Made by a program: the position numbers and the translations under genes
Notes under the pieces: generated by a model
Databases searched by the model: none
What the model saw: only the letters and a program-made list of their open reading frames with translations
Told to the model about the DNA's origin: nothing
Part shown: piece by piece, positions 1 through 12,500 of the stretch
How the letters are laid out: every line of letters starts with the position of its first letter
Numbering within the stretch: the stretch's first letter is position 1
From: Acanthaster planci
Taxonomy: Eukaryota > Echinodermata > Asteroidea > Valvatida > Acanthasteridae
DNA length: 53,616 nucleotides
Direction of reading: 5' to 3'
Assembly (NCBI RefSeq): GCF_001949145.1
Contig: NW_019091527.1
Coordinates: forward strand, 546,052 to 599,667

Positions 1-217
1 CTTCTTCCCAAAAGGTTGTCAGTATATTATACTGAAATTCACCAGTCATTGAAATGATTTCTTAGAAACTATTGCTTCTTATGCCCCGGAGCAGAAGGAA
101 TTGCGCTAAATAAAACCTGTTTATCATTATCAGTTTTATCAGTCGTCATGTCACTGACATGGGCAATTTAGAAAATTGGAAGTACAGGTTGCCTGTTTTT
201 TCTTTTCATTTTTTCAG
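1..217 (+). other. Intron upstream of exon 1 in window
   Basis: No coding signal is visible here. The stretch ends in a pyrimidine-rich tract and CAG acceptor at 215-217, so it is the 3' end of an intron whose donor lies outside the window. Confidence 0.6.
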
Positions 218-511
218 GTTTCTCAGATGATGCTGAAGTGCTACCAACTTCGAGACTCACTCAGTAACGAAGACGTCACCTCCCCCGGCCCTGACAGTAT
301 CCCGACCATCCGCGCCACCCCAGACACCCCTGTCCAGGGCTTCCTAGCCGGCCTGAAGATCCCAGCCCCTTGGGCCACGGGCAAGACGGTGGAGTGTATC
401 CACCCTGTCCGGGATAACTACAAGTTCCGGGAGACGGTCCACATCCCAGGAGCCCGCTGTCTGTACCTGAGGTTTGACCCCCGGTGCGCCTCGCAGTACG
501 ACTACGACAAG
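218..511 (+). CDS. HECTD4: HECTD4 exon 1 of window: start of CUB-like domain
   Basis: This 98-codon exon starts in phase 0 after TTTTTTCAG and ends AAG|gtcaga in phase 0. It reads VSQMMLKCYQ, then a Pro/Ser/Thr-rich linker, then VECIHPVRDNYKF and ETVHIPGARCLYLRFDPRC. The IPGA..L.L.FDPRC pattern is the first strands of the CUB-like beta sandwich found in HECTD4 and in the related giant protein ZZEF1 (family knowledge). Confidence 0.88.
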
Positions 512-3500
512 GTCAGAACCTTTTCCCCCTTGCTGGAACCGTGTCAGTTCCTGTCCAAAATATATTGGTTACTTCACCATTTTTACCGCTGGCTTATTTT
601 TGAATTAGTAGCTGCAGTTCCGTTTGTCATTTGTTTCAGTCTCTGCGACAAATATAACAAAGTGTTTATACGTGTAATCGTTTCCATCCCACCAGAGTCT
701 GCCAAGAAATAACGGCAGGACTTTATCAAATACTGAGGCTTGAACTTTATTCAAGCAATGAATTAATGTGAAAGTGAGCCGTCTGGTTTATATTGGTTCC
801 AGTAGTTACATTTCACGATATTTATTGATAGTTTTGAACTTTGGGACGGACCTTTTATAATTTAGGAGAGCAAGGGATTTCAATTCTGGCAGCGTTTCCA
901 AATGAATTTTGTAGAATCCTCAGATGTAGCGTTGTTTTCACACCAAAACTGTTAAGGTTCATCCCACCGGTATTTATTGGAATAGTAATTCTCTCCTAAG
1001 TGAAATTCTGTAAAGATTTAGATGGATATTGAAGGTTCTTGGAAGACAGTAACTCATATTCATATACTTTTTCTATTCCTATTGGTCGAAACGCATCACA
1101 TGACTGTGTGTTGACACCTGATAATGCCCGCTGAGAAGTGATAATGCCTGCTGCATATATCACGTGCTGGCACGTGGATATAAGACAGTTTAATTGAGTC
1201 TGATTGGTCAGGAGTCAGTGTGTGGCACAGTGCGCCATGCGCGCACACTACGTCATTCAAAAAGATTCTATTTGATAACTTTCAAAAGGAATATACCATA
1301 AAAAAGACGGGGGTGTTTGGGAAAATGAAAGTAACATTTTAGAACAAAATTGTGGGAATCAATCACATGTAGCCTTCTTTCAACTCTGAAAAAAGGTATT
1401 TATGAAAAAGCTATTTCTAAACAAAACAGTATTTATGAACATGAATAAATACGTGATGCGGCTCACGCATTAGTTGCGTCTACTCTCCTGAGCCGGTCTG
1501 AAATGCAAGTTTAAAAACGGTCAAGCACACGTTTAGTCTCTCATGGAAGAACAAACATTCACACGTGCAGGAAGAAGCTTGGATCTTAGAGAAATCTGTG
1601 TTGGAAGGAACTTCCAAACAGGGGACAACAACACCTGTTTTGTTTTTTTTTCAGGTCATCGTGTATGCTGGCCCCAATTCCAGCTCGCGAAAGGTAGCAG
1701 AGTACGGCGGCAACACCTATGGCTTTGGTAGTAGGAGTGTGCTAGGGTCTGGGTGGCCTAAAGATCTTGTCAAGGTAGGATTGCTCCTGATGTGCAATTG
1801 TGGTGAACAATATTAAACTTCTTGTATTTTGATTTTCAGTTGGGTGAAGTTGACAAGTTGATTGCAACATGCCCAGAAAACAGTTTTGGTTCTCGTATTC
1901 ACAGTGATTTACGTCCACAATGCGTCCAAGTTCTTTGAACGTGCTGTGTGTCGGAATTTGACTTATTTGTGCCCTTCTAGCATGAAATGAAAGTAAATTT
2001 TTCAATGATTGTTTTTTTTTGTGGATTGAAATCTTGTTATTAAAACGCTTTTGAAATGTTCACATTTTGTTCAACTTTTCAGACACTTTCAAAAGTGTTT
2101 TTGTACCTGTCTTGTGGTGATTATCAACCACTTGCTGCCGGGTGTAATTTGAAGTTGCACGACGTAAAACCAGATGATTTTCAAGATTTTCCATTTTCAA
2201 AAGTCTTAAGAAAATCATAGCTTCATTTACTGGACATTTACACCCACATGAATGACTGTCTGGTAGTCACTCTAATCTGACAGACAACATCTATTGGCAC
2301 CTGAGTATTTCAGCAAGGCCTGCCACCTTGTAAAAAGAGCCCAGATTGTGCGATGTTATGTAACTTTCTTTTGCTCCCGAAACTGGCACAGTGCGATTAG
2401 CAGATTAGATTGGTCAGATTAGCATGCAGCGGTATTGTATCACTCATCATTGGAGCGCTTTTGTCCCTGTGTTAATCCGCTCCTGCTGAATACCTCAAAC
2501 AGTGGTATAATCTCTCAAAGCAATGATGGATTTCCTCCTCTATTGACAACTGATAAAATATTGGCAATTCCCAGCAGCTTGGTCTTTTGTTCCAAGTGCG
2601 GTCTTTTGTTCCAAGTACGGTCTTTTGTTACAAGGCGCAGCTCCTTTGTCCAGTTTCGGGCTCCCCGGTTTCGTGTATAAAGCCTATGTGCCCGAAACCA
2701 GGCTCCCCGGCAGCATATGGTAAACGAATATTATTATTGAGTATCACAGGATTTCAATAATTCCCTTGCGTGCTGTTACATTTCAAGCATTCGACAGTTT
2801 CAGAATGAATTGAGCAGTTTTTGTCATAGTGATGGTGTTTATTAACATACCGTGACCTGTTTCCCTTGCCTCTGTTTCAGGTGGAGGGCAACACGGTGAC
2901 GTTCACCTTTGAGATGCGAAGTGGTCGAGAGCACAACACTCCCGACAAGGCCATGTGGGGTTTTGCCTGCACCGTCAGAGCACAGGTATAACCTGTTGAA
3001 TTTTTATCACATTGAATTTTTTTTTGCTGTTATCGTAGAATTCCAGAATATTCAGTCGGCTTTTTACACAACTCTGGTCTTTGGTTTATTTGATCAAACA
3101 CAGAGAAAATCTCACTGGGGTAATTAAAGTGCTCTGTAACATTGCTGTAATATACGTGACGGTGCTTTAGTCATGTCCATTATAGGTCTTTGCAAGCCCA
3201 ATTGAGGTCACAAGCTCTTCAAGTGAACTGTGACAAACCCCTCCCTCAATAGGCTAGTTCAGTAATTCTACAGGGACCGCCTGAAATGAAGTGCGCCCGA
3301 GGTCGTTATGACGGATGTCCTAGATAGGTCATTCCATGAGTTTGGGGCACAATTTGTGATGGTGTCCTTGTTACATTGGTAACTTTAACCACCTGTCATG
3401 ACCTGTAGAGTAGATCATTTACTCTGTAAAAATAACACACACCTCAGTTTTCAGCCTTGCCAGATGTATAACAATGTCAGTTAGGAATCCACATGCAGGG

Positions 3501-6500
3501 AAATAGCTGTTCATTCTTATCGAACCCGTATAAAAATTGACACCGTCACAAATTGTGCCCCAACCTCATGGAATGACCCAGATCTGATCTTTGAGTGCAG
3601 CCCTGTGTGCGCTCCCGCGTGTGCATCGTCGCCAAAATGACCTCGCTATTTTGAAATACCCAGCTGGCTCTTTTCTTCTCACCCTGTTACTGATGACTTG
3701 TCTAACAAAAAGACTTGTGATGGACTTGACCACAACACTGATGCACACCATGTGACGTTTATGGGCGTGTCCATGTTTTCGCTTTACCATATCTGTCCAA
3801 TGCACAGTCAGCAACTGAACTTAAATGGGTCAGGCCCAGCAGTTTTTAGTTTCTGACAAAGATGAGATGAAGTTGTTAACGCCTTCATAAACAGTTTAGA
3901 GTTGAGGCTGAGGAGAGCATTATTTAAAATTGGTTGGTATGGTTTGGTAGTGCCTCAAAACATTCTGATTGTAATATAGAATGTCTTAACAAGTGTCCCT
4001 TCACGGTCATATTTCATCTTTTCACTGGTTGGCTCATAGAGCTTTATCATCGAACAGCCATCTTGTTTTTTTGCCACTAAAAGCAATGTTCCCAAACCGA
4101 GGCCGGATGAAAAAAAACAGTCTGTTTCCTTTGATCAGCATTGCTTTTGTCATTTGGTATACAGGGGGCAAGATAAAAATGGCAGCATTGTGATAAAGGT
4201 CTATAAGGAACAGACTATTGTTCCAATTGGGGAAGAATTTTTAAAAAAATTTGGTGCATTTCAGAAAGGAGGAATAAAATGGTGTTGAGTTTGGAAACCT
4301 CTGTTTTTTTGAAGATTTTGAAATACATTGGATTGATTTGTGGTCATTTTGTGTTCAACTTGACTAGGAATCAACTGAGGATGCATCGGGCGGCATGCCG
4401 TTCCTGGCCGACTTGGCCCTAGGCCTGTCAGTGCTGGGCTGTACCATGCTGCAGAGGCTGTACAGAGGACCCGACAAGTCCACGCAGGAGGAACAGAGCG
4501 AGCACCTGCTCAAGTCCAAACTCCTCCAGCGGTGAGTAGCAACGTTGCTGAACCGAACAGTGCTCGTGAGTCCCTTCTCCCCGACCCCAGCCTTGCTAGA
4601 ATGCGACATGGTGCATGGGCGTGCAAGTCTGTAGGGAGCTTTCTGCTAGGGGGAAAGTGGCTGTCTGTGACTCCAACACCGTTAGACCTTGAGACAGTTG
4701 ACTTTTCGGATCTTGTTGCATTATAGAGCTATATTAAATTCATAGAGTGTTATTTCATTAATCCCCGCGTGGAGTTTTGATGACTCGCCCCAAAAATTTT
4801 GAATTCGTACGTGTGTTTGTAGATTATAATGTAATCAGACTGAATTAATTCTAAATAATTTACTCTAACTCGAACTCACAAATATCGTATCACATATTTT
4901 GTTTATCAATAGCAAGACAGCCTCAGCAAATCACCTGCAGTGCACATACAAACACTTTTGTAACGTTTACCCCAAGCAAGCCAAAACTCTCATTGTACGT
5001 TTAGTGTTTGGGCGGATTGGCTTTGTTGACACATTATTTTACAGTACAAGCACAAACAGTGGCCTTGCAGATGCCACACAAAATTTTCAGTTTTTCATAG
5101 GGTTTTGCACAAACATGGATGCGCCCAGCAGGCCTCACTTTGAAGTTAGCGCTCTATTTTGGGGTTGCGCTCCCGTAATCATATATAGCTCTATGTGCTC
5201 CACTAAACAGGCTTGTTTTTCTGTAATAACTAGGTTGTGTTGAGCAAGGTTTCCTGCCAAGAAATTTTTGAGAATTGAGAATGTATAGTTTCCTATACAC
5301 TTGAAGATTTTGAAAGATTCAGGAAGGTCATCAGCCAAAGTGCCAAAATGGCACAAGTTAAGGATTCAGTTCAGACACTTTGGATTACGGCTCCTGTGAC
5401 AGATCTGGAATTCTATTTAATTTGTACTTGTCTATCTTATTAGGTGTGTGTGGCACCCTCAGGCCGTGAAGCAGACCCCCAAACCGGCTGTAGCTACTGT
5501 GGCAGAGGCTGCCGAGCCGAGCGGCCAGAGCGACAGCAGGACCTTGCCTCGGATCAAGCTCTCGGCCGACATCATGCAGCGACTGCAGGCGCTGTCCGGC
5601 CGCATGGCTCCGCATCTCAGGCCGAGCATCAGGTAACGTCTGTCGCTCACGGGCCACAGGGCCACTGTGCGTCGTGCATGAGGTATTCCCAAGCCCTTTT
5701 GAGTAGTACGTAAGGAGGGCAGGACAGGTGGAGATGTCTGGCCATTCCTCACGGTGTTCATTGCTGTATATGTCTGCTGCGAGGGAGCTGTCGAAACTCA
5801 GGAGACAAACCGCATACTCAATCTCAGAGTCTTCTAATTCTGTCTTAAGCCTTTTATCAAAGCCCTCAGCAGGAAACTCAAATACCTCAGACAATCTCCC
5901 TATTCAACATCATACAACTTGACTGCGTATTAACATTTGATAATGCTCACTGAGAAGTGATAATGCCTGCTGCGTAAATCACGCACTGGCGCCTGGATAC
6001 AAGACAGTTGAATCGATTCTGATTGGTCAAGAGTCTGCGCACACGGCTCGCCATGCGCTTGTCAATTGGACAAATTGCACAAGGAATATTCCATAAAATG
6101 GACGGGGGTGTTCAGGAAACTGAAAGTAAAAGTCTAGAACAAAATCGCTGGAAATCCATCATGTATCAACTTCTTTTGTCTCTCCGACTGAAAAGGGTAT
6201 TAATGAATGGGAATAAATGTGTGCTTGGACAGTCTTAAATGTGCATTTAAGACCGGCTCGGGAGCATGAATGCTGAGGCTGCCCCCGTCTGCGGCCATTC
6301 TCGTGAGCCGGTCTTAAATGCACATTTAAGACTGGCCAAGCACATATTTATTCCTGTAATTAATTCAGCAGTGCCATTGTTACATTTCATTTCATGAACC
6401 CAATTTTGAATTGAATGTGACATGATGTTGATTTTTTTTGTTCGTACCTAATTCCATTTGTCCCATCCCATATATCTCCAAGGGGACTCCCAAGGCCCAT

Positions 6501-9500
6501 CAGCAATTTCTTCCAGCTCTTATAGTGTAATTCGACCACTAGAATTAGAAGCCATTACTGCAGTGGCGCAATGCTTGTTGACAGGTGGTACGCACACGTT
6601 ACATGCCTCTTCGACTAATAGGGTGTCGTGATTTGCCAAATGCATGCATGCGCGCGTCAAGCTAAAGAATGTGCGTGTGAGTGCGGTGCCACCGCAGTTA
6701 TGGCGTCTGATGGGATTAGTCTAGGCCACATTTTTTCTCAGTTTTGATGAATCTTTAGTTTCGTTACGAGAATTAAATAGTAATAGCAGTAACAATACAG
6801 GGTATAAAAGTTGCACTGTTGTTTACCATAAGATCAGCAACCATGGTTATTTGATCACTACTGTTCAAGGTTGCTTTCTGGACAAAAAAATTGATGACAT
6901 GTTCAGATAGTTGCATTTTGATAGGTGTTTGGCAAATAATCATGAAAAAGTCAATGTAGTTTTGGCCTGCACCGGTAGTCCCGTTGACTGAATGAATGAA
7001 AGGCATTATGGGAAAATTGATTGTATTGATTGGCCATGTACTGGACTGTGAGAGAACTTGCATTAACTGTTATAGACAACGGGTATATCAGACATAGAGA
7101 AAATATGCAGTTTCTTGCTTCCTATATCTCTACACACGGACATCTGCCTAAACCATCCCAAACTCAGCTGGCACAACAAAAGAACTTCTCCCTTTTATTT
7201 TTTGGGGGCATGTGGCTTGGCGATAGGGTTTGTAGGTTCTGATCATAGGGTTGGAGGTTCGAATCCAGCTGGTGGCAGCACGTTATAATCTTGGGCAAAT
7301 CACTTTACCCCTATGTGCCTCTCTCCACCCAGGAGTAAATGGGTACCTGTCAGGGCAAACACGGTTATGTTTAGCCGTTTTTGCCTTCTTTGAAATGGCA
7401 GCATCGGGCTAGTATACTCCCCAGGGAGCTGAGATGGTTTTAGGAATGTTCAGATGATGTGACCCCAATGAGAGGGGATTATGATAATATATTGGCACCA
7501 TTGATTGACAGATACTGTTGGATACTGTGCACCTTTTAAATGCTTTGATATTGTTATTATTCTCAGGGAGGTCATTCAACCTGCCGCTCTGGAGGAAGCG
7601 ATCGTGTCGGCGGCCTTGAAACACCTTGACATTGAGGGCGCCGTGCTACTCCTGGGAGAAGGAACCGTCTCGGACCAGCAGCGTGGCAGCTACGACTTCC
7701 TATGTCAAGTGATGAACGGGGTGTACCGGCGGATATACGCCATTCAGAGACAGTTACAGGTGAGGCCTGAAAAGTGGTTGAAAAATGCCGTGGGGATTAG
7801 AACTGTCAAATCGTTTGCTTTGAAAGGCTGAGGGGATCATGTGCAGCCATCTTGAAACTCTGACTCTCAACTTCCTGTGAAGTCCCTCTGGCATGTTTTG
7901 AAGACAGTGATAAAAGGAGATCAAGTCCAAAAATGTATCATTTGACACACGAGTTCTGGCTCGTAATCGTGTCAGTGAAATTTACACGAGTGTGTTGCTC
8001 AATTTAATGTTAAGCTAGGTAAGGCTTGCGGTTGCACCATGTACAAGGAGGAATCTCATCTATGAGTGTGTGATTCTGAGACGAACCGATGGCGGACACT
8101 CAACATTCCAAACATTATGCTCTGTTCGTCTTCAGGAGGGTGACTGACAAATAGAGCATACTGTTTGGAACGTCGAGTGTCCACCATCGGTTCTTCTCAG
8201 AATCACACATTTATAGAAGAGATTCCTCCTTGTACATGATGCAACCCGCAAGCCGTACCTAATTTAGTCCTTCCACCATGCATAGCTTCAAGTCTTATCA
8301 GTTTAATGTTGGATTTTCCCTTAAAGTCTTTACTTGTTGTGCTATTGGAACTTGTAAAAATTTGGACAAGCTCATTTGGTCGGGACTAGAACCCGCAACC
8401 TTACGCTGCCGAGCAAAACATCAGCAACCAAACTTTCCAGGTCAGCTGACCAGTGTCAACCCAGTATAGCAATAGTCACCACATTCGGTGATTCGATGGA
8501 AGAGAAGGCAGCTTAAGTAGTCTCCCATTTGTCATTTTGTACTGGTTAACTCTTGTCTTGCTTTTTCCGTTTTAGCTCTTGGCAGAGTTGGAGCAGAAAT
8601 GGGATCATGACCTGGATGAGATGAGGAATGGCACACTGGAGTCGGGTTCCTCCTTCTTTGCCTTGTATCACCAGCAAGAGGTGGGTCAAACCATCAACGG
8701 AGCACTTGTGGTGATGGTTACTAGACCAGCAGTGGTGAAATAGTGGCCAAAACAATTTAAAAAGGAAGTTGACATATGAACATGAGGCATGAACGGTTTG
8801 CATCTCACGTCCTCTTTCCCAGGTCGAAAAGAAAGTGTCCATGAACTAGTAACAAATTAAGAAGTTAATGGGTACAGGGTTGTGGCTTGAGAGCCTTGCA
8901 GAAGTTCATTTGAATGCCCTTGAAGGATGTCGGCCTGTTTGATTGAACTTAGATGGATAATTTTTAGTTAATGGACATTGCTTTATCAGAACAAAATGCG
9001 CGAGTTGGAACTGTTGGCATATCTGAAGGATGTGGACTTTGAGTGTGCCGATCAGGAGGGTGCCGTCAAACTCTTGAGGTGAGAGAGTTCAGTCTAATTT
9101 CTATTGTTAGCGCTTCTTTCTCACTAACCATTGCACTTTTTGCGGAAATCGTCATGCTGTATTTTTGTATAAGTTGCATTAAATGGGTTCCCAATAAAAG
9201 TCAGGTCATTGAACTGCTTTGCTGAAGTTTGTTCAGAGACTTTGCAAAATACAAAATCAGTCCACAGAATGAGACATTGCTTCCGTGATCTAGGTTGAAT
9301 AAAATGTTCATCCAGTAACACAAGGAATGGACCAATCAGGAATCCACTCCCAGACATGTTAAGAACTAAGTTTAGTAGCTGAAAACAAACGTGAAAAACA
9401 GTTCTTTGAGGACTAACTCTGACAAAATAAAAGAAAATCAGAAAGGCATACTTTTAGGCTGTTACAGTGTTTTATGTAGTGCTAATTTTGTTTCAGCCAG

Positions 9501-12500
9501 AGAAAAGTTCTATTGGTCACTGAGCATCATTGAAATCTTTAACAGTGTCTCAAATTACAGATTGTTGGTACCATTATCGATGGTATGGTTGTCTTTCTCC
9601 CCAAATATTTTTTTGACATTGGTTAATTTGCTTTGTGACTTTATAAGTAAATTCCTTGTTGGACTTCAATGGAGATACAAGGTCAAACTCAACAAATGGC
9701 TATTGATTTCATCTACAACAGGGAGAAATTGGAGCAAGAGGCCAGCTTGAAGCCGTCCGACGAGCCCAAACTGAGCATGCCCAAGACCAAGTCACTAGTC
9801 CAGGCCATCCTGGAGAGAGTGGAGCTGCTCCTTCACGTTACCATAGCAACCAAGAGTCTGCAGTCGCATCCGCCGAGCCTGTCTCGCAGTGTGTCCCAGC
9901 ATCCAGGCAGTCAGCAGAGAGGTAATGAATGACGGAGAGGGGAGAAAAAGTGGGCGGAGTAGGAAGTGGGCAAGAAAAGAGAGGGTGCAGATAATTGAAT
10001 GAATACCTCGATGTGTGGACTGTCTACCAGCAGTGTGGATTAGGCACAAAGTTCTAATAAGAAGCCTTGCGTTTTTTGTTTCTTTGTCAGTCTGTTTTAG
10101 ACTAGCGTCCATCGTACTGTCAGTCTGCATGTTGGTCTGATTGTCTGTTGAACAAGTCTTTTGAAAACCGCATGTTTTTTTATGTAATTCTCCTTGAGGT
10201 CAAAATGAAGATTTGATTTCATTTTAATGTGTTACTGTTTGTGGTTTGTTTTTGATTATTGTTGATAATCCCGTTTCAAGGCAGTTTCCAAACAAGAATC
10301 CTGATAAACAAATCTGAATATACTTGCTGAATAAGACAGCTGATTGCTGGAGAACTTCTTCCCGGGTTTTTCACTGAAAAGTTGCAAGCAGTTTACAGTG
10401 GCCGAAAGTCTATTTTCTGGATGAAGACCCACCGTAGATGTTCAACTTAAAGAGCTTTTCACACGTTTCCCTTTTCCCCGCAAAACTTACATTTTGAAAC
10501 CTGACAACTATAGTCTCATTGTTACTGGATGTAAAATTTTGCAGTTTTTGCCTCTTGGTGCCTACAGTTTTAGCATCTTGTTCATTTCTGCTGTCTGTGA
10601 GATGTGCAGTCATTCTGCACACAAGTGGGCTTCAAGCTTTTGTTGCAAAACCCACAGCCCTAAAGTTAGTAGTTTGTGAGTGATAACATTAATGGACCCA
10701 AGACTTGTAAATGTTTTTGTGAAGGTTTCGTGGCTGAGCCATCAGTCCCACCCCCAAGCCCGCCCTTCACCCGTAGCGTGTCACTGCCCATGGAGCTGGA
10801 GGGAGGCAAGGAGACTAATAAAAGTAGCAGTAGGTGAGTGAAAGAACTCGCCCGCTCATAAGAAAGTCCATCTCTCCTCAGCGATTAATTTAATAAACAA
10901 GCATTTTGCCACCTGAGTTGTCTGGCCCAAGTTCGCAATTCGGACCCAGTTCGATGGATTGTTTCCATTTGGTGTTGTCACCATTCTAGTGTGAGGGATT
11001 GCTTTATAAACTGCTCAAGGATACTCACGGATGTGCAAACTGGAAAGTGCCATCCAGAGATCCATGTTTCTGCTCATAAGGTCTTCCGTGAGACACTGAA
11101 AGCACTTTGTTATATCATGTATTCGATGCTGTTATTTCATTGGTCCGAAATAGTCACGTCAGGTGCATAAAAGGAACATTGAAATCCAGTAGTGCTGGCT
11201 TTTTCTTTTTGAAGAACAGACTGAAAGATTAAGACTATATAATAGTCTGCATTCCAGGGCCCCCAAGGAGAGCAGTTCTTTGATAACTGATGGGGCTACC
11301 CTGGTAAAGTAAAACGAACTATTTTATAAACATCTTCTGACAAGAAAAGTCAACCAAAACACTACTCATTAATAAGTGCTCACACATGAAATTTCAATTT
11401 CACTAAACTTCATTGGGTAATTACCTCATTGTTAATTTTGGCAATTTGTTAATGAAGTTAGTTAAAAATTTCTCCAATGTATTGGAGCGCTTGATGTTTT
11501 TCAAGCACATTAAGCAAAGTTTGTGCACAATTTTGTCATACTGTTCTGATATTTAGAACCTCACTTTCAAAAGACAAACCCCTCAGAAATAGATTTTATC
11601 ATGGTTGATTGCAAATGATGGCTTGTTTTAGACCTTACAAAGGATACAATGAGCGTGAGAAAACTGTAGTGATTTTTCCCTTTATTTGCAAGAACAAGGT
11701 GGCAGTCAAGGCGGAGAGGCCCACTGTCTCTGCTACAAGACACCGTTCAAAGCGAGGGCAAGCAGGCGGACAAGCAGGCTCACACCTTATTGCTGGACGA
11801 ACTGTTCTCCTTCATCGGCACCAACCCAGAACAGGCCGTGAGTACATTCTGTTTGCTGGTGAAAGTTTGTTCATTTCTTGCAGTGGCGGTTGTTTATTTA
11901 CAGCCGGTAGATCCGTTTACTCAGCCTTCATAATTTGCTTGAAACATTTAATACCCTGCCTGCTTGTATTGACTCTTGGTGTCATTGGAAAGAAAGATTA
12001 TTGTAGGAGCCTTCAAAATCAGCTGTTGGCCGTACATAACCTTGCACTTGCTTGCCTTCTTGGCTTGACAATTTTAGTCCAACTTCGGCAGCATATAGTG
12101 TCACGGTCCATGGCTCCCTGCTACCTTCTTGCTTTATGGTGCATATGTCTGTTGGTACCATTGATGCACCAGGGCATTCTCTGTGACTCCTAACTAAATA
12201 CATATTTGTAACTTCAGAGCATCAAACAGGAATATATTGAAGGTGGCCCCCAGAAAGCAGAGCAGAATACGTCATCCAAAAGAGACAAAGCACAAGGTGG
12301 CACTTACCAGGGCCAGGCGAGGGTCGGCTGTACCCTGCCTGTATTGGTTGGTTTATGCAGCATATGGCTTGGTGTAGGTACTTACCATTCATAGTGCCAT
12401 AGATTAATGGGTTGACCATTGTGTTCAAGAACTGTGGAATAAGGGCTGTCCAACGTGCACTCCTACCCGGGGGGGGGGCTGCCATCGGTTCGGGGATTTC

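Larger units (their letters stand above)
1775..2880 (+). other. Intron 2
   Basis: This intron holds the first copy of dispersed repeat family C (2254-2712). Nothing else is recognisable apart from the acceptor CTGTTTCAG at 2872-2880. Confidence 0.55.
5633..7566 (+). other. Intron 5
   Basis: This intron contains repeat family A (5910-6352, with its palindrome at 6212-6352) and a SINE copy (7206-7505). The stretch 6360-7200 shows nothing recognisable. Confidence 0.6.

Noticed and set aside
2254-2720. Protein-coding transposon in repeat C
   Set aside because: The open frames in the two copies do not match each other as protein and show no transposase or reverse transcriptase motif.
218-3000. 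ZZEF1 instead of HECTD4
   Set aside because: The CUB-like domain is shared with ZZEF1, but the SPRY domain, RRRFRNEAER block and C-terminal HECT domain are those of HECTD4.
9391-9750. 119-codon open frame overlapping exon 9
   Set aside because: Mostly intron, and out of the conserved QMAIDFIYNREKL frame. Only its KFLVGLQWRYK part is kept as a possible exon start.
11609-12193. 194-codon open frame with hydrophobic stretches
   Set aside because: It runs through exon 11 in the wrong frame and on into intron sequence. The hydrophobic part is AT-rich intron translation with no family resemblance.
12219-12243. Possible exon after CTTCAG reading SIKQEYIE
   Set aside because: Exon 11 joins exon 12 directly in phase 0 as NPEQA-VSLESF, the usual HECTD4 order. 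The segment overlaps the antisense GPCR relic and its peptide is not HECTD4-like.
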